DNA of 38,249 nt from positions 1-38,249 of IMG/VR virus record IMGVR_UViG_3300034066_001286; one strand, written 5' to 3'. The notes under the pieces are model-generated. The model saw only the letters and a list, made by a program, of their open reading frames with translations, searched no databases and was not told where the DNA came from. Made by a program: the position numbers and the translations under genes. Source of the stretch: a virus. Positions 37,683-38,249 of this stretch are shown here, piece by piece (the stretch's first letter is position 1; the number at the start of each line of letters is the position of its first letter).

Positions 37683-38249
37683 ATGGCCACTACCATCAGC
37701 TCCGAACTCAAACTGAATGTCGTTCTCGACAGCGCCCTCATCGCGCTCCGCGAGGCACTTCTCCCGATCAACTCCTTCTCGACCGTGTTCAACTCGGTCC
37801 CACTGCAAGGCACCGACAAAATCTCGGTTCCGTTTTTCCCTCTCGCCACTGACGCGACGAGCGACTTCGACGGCACTTACGCTTTCGGCGACACGAACGC
37901 GATCAACTCCCGCGAGATCACCGTCAACAAGCGCAAATACCAAGCGCTCTCGTTCACATCGAGCGAACTCGCCCGCCAGCCTTACTTCAATCCTGAGCAG
38001 CTCGGATATTTAAAGGGCCGCAAACTGGCCGAGGACATCCTCCGCGACATCCTCTCGATCGTCACCCTCGCCAACTACGGCGCGGCGATCCACACCGGCG
38101 CGGCTTCCGCGTTCGACAGCGAGGACATGGTCAACATCAAAACCGCGCTCGACCAGGCCAAATGGAGCAAGTCCAGCCGCGTCATGATCCTCGACAACTC
38201 CTATGAAGGCGCGCTCCTCAAGGACGCCGGCATCAAAAACGCCGCCGCA
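37683..38249 (+). CDS. Major capsid protein, 5' part
   Basis: N-terminal 189 codons of the capsid protein, from ATG 37683 to the window edge; the rest is at 1-560. It lies after protease and scaffold. The N-terminal region (SSELKLNVVLDSALIALREA, then INSFSTVFNSVP) and the following strand-rich part suit an HK97-fold subunit. The start follows a run of CCA triplets and no Shine-Dalgarno sequence. Its last 94 bases are a second allele of 128-221, changed only at synonymous sites. Confidence 0.8.
   Translation, partial: MATTISSELKLNVVLDSALIALREALLPINSFSTVFNSVPLQGTDKISVPFFPLATDATSDFDGTYAFGDTNAINSREITVNKRKYQALSFTSSELARQPYFNPEQLGYLKGRKLAEDILRDILSIVTLANYGAAIHTGAASAFDSEDMVNIKTALDQAKWSKSSRVMILDNSYEGALLKDAGIKNAAA
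38029..38249. repeat. Terminal overlap with 1-221
   Basis: Second copy of the overlap described at 1-221: 127 identical bases followed by 94 bases with eight synonymous substitutions. Confidence 0.85.

Overview
The window is essentially one complete genome of a temperate, long-tailed (siphovirus-type) dsDNA phage or prophage, opened inside its major capsid protein (MCP) gene. Bases 1-221 and 38029-38249 are the same part of that gene, so the unit closes into a circle of about 38,028 bp. Evidence for the lifestyle: lambda-type terminase, portal and protease genes; a tape-measure gene with a frameshifting tail chaperone; an amidase-based lysis cassette; a tyrosine integrase beside a tRNA-Leu-derived attP; and a divergent repressor-like region. 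The lipobox protein in the lysis cassette suggests a Gram-negative (diderm) host. The C-rich coding strand, rare Shine-Dalgarno sites and an integrase with Asn in place of the box-II His suggest Verrucomicrobiota or a relative, but this is a weak inference from memory of similar genes.

Layout, read circularly. Packaging and head: TerS (29384), a ParB-domain DNA methyltransferase (30037), TerL (31239), a small accessory cluster (32947-34238), a 434-bp non-coding stretch, a gpW-position protein (34673), portal (34964), ClpP-like protease with scaffold-like C-terminus (36448), and MCP (37683 to the end, continuing 1-560). Neck and tail: 566-3954, with a strong terminator at 850-890 and a -1 frameshift tail chaperone at 2521-3155; tape measure 3959-6730; tail tip and fibres 6727-15315. 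Lysis: 15315-16632 (membrane protein, holin-like protein, lipoprotein, amidase), then three genes including a metallophosphoesterase. Lysogeny: attP (18136-18193) flanked by five GGGCAAC repeats, integrase, and two divergent ribbon-helix-helix proteins around palindromic operators (19479-20081), followed by an excisionase-like protein. Replication: SSB-like protein, PD-(D/E)XK nuclease, zinc ribbon, HNH nuclease, family A DNA polymerase, AEP-like primase, RepA-type helicase, an inverted-repeat region that may be an origin, and a RusA-type resolvase split between two frames. Small regulators 27638-29279 lead back to TerS.

Nearly every gene is on the + strand; only the putative repressor is on the minus strand. 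Most neighbouring genes overlap as ATGA, GTGA or TTGA, pointing to translational coupling. The most interesting signals are: a textbook GGGAAAC slippery site extending the tail chaperone into an ORF that has no start codon; RusA encoded in two overlapping frames; a lysogeny switch apparently built from two related ribbon-helix-helix proteins; and a recurrent TTTGACAC element, in three cases opening a hairpin whose other arm carries a GTG start codon.
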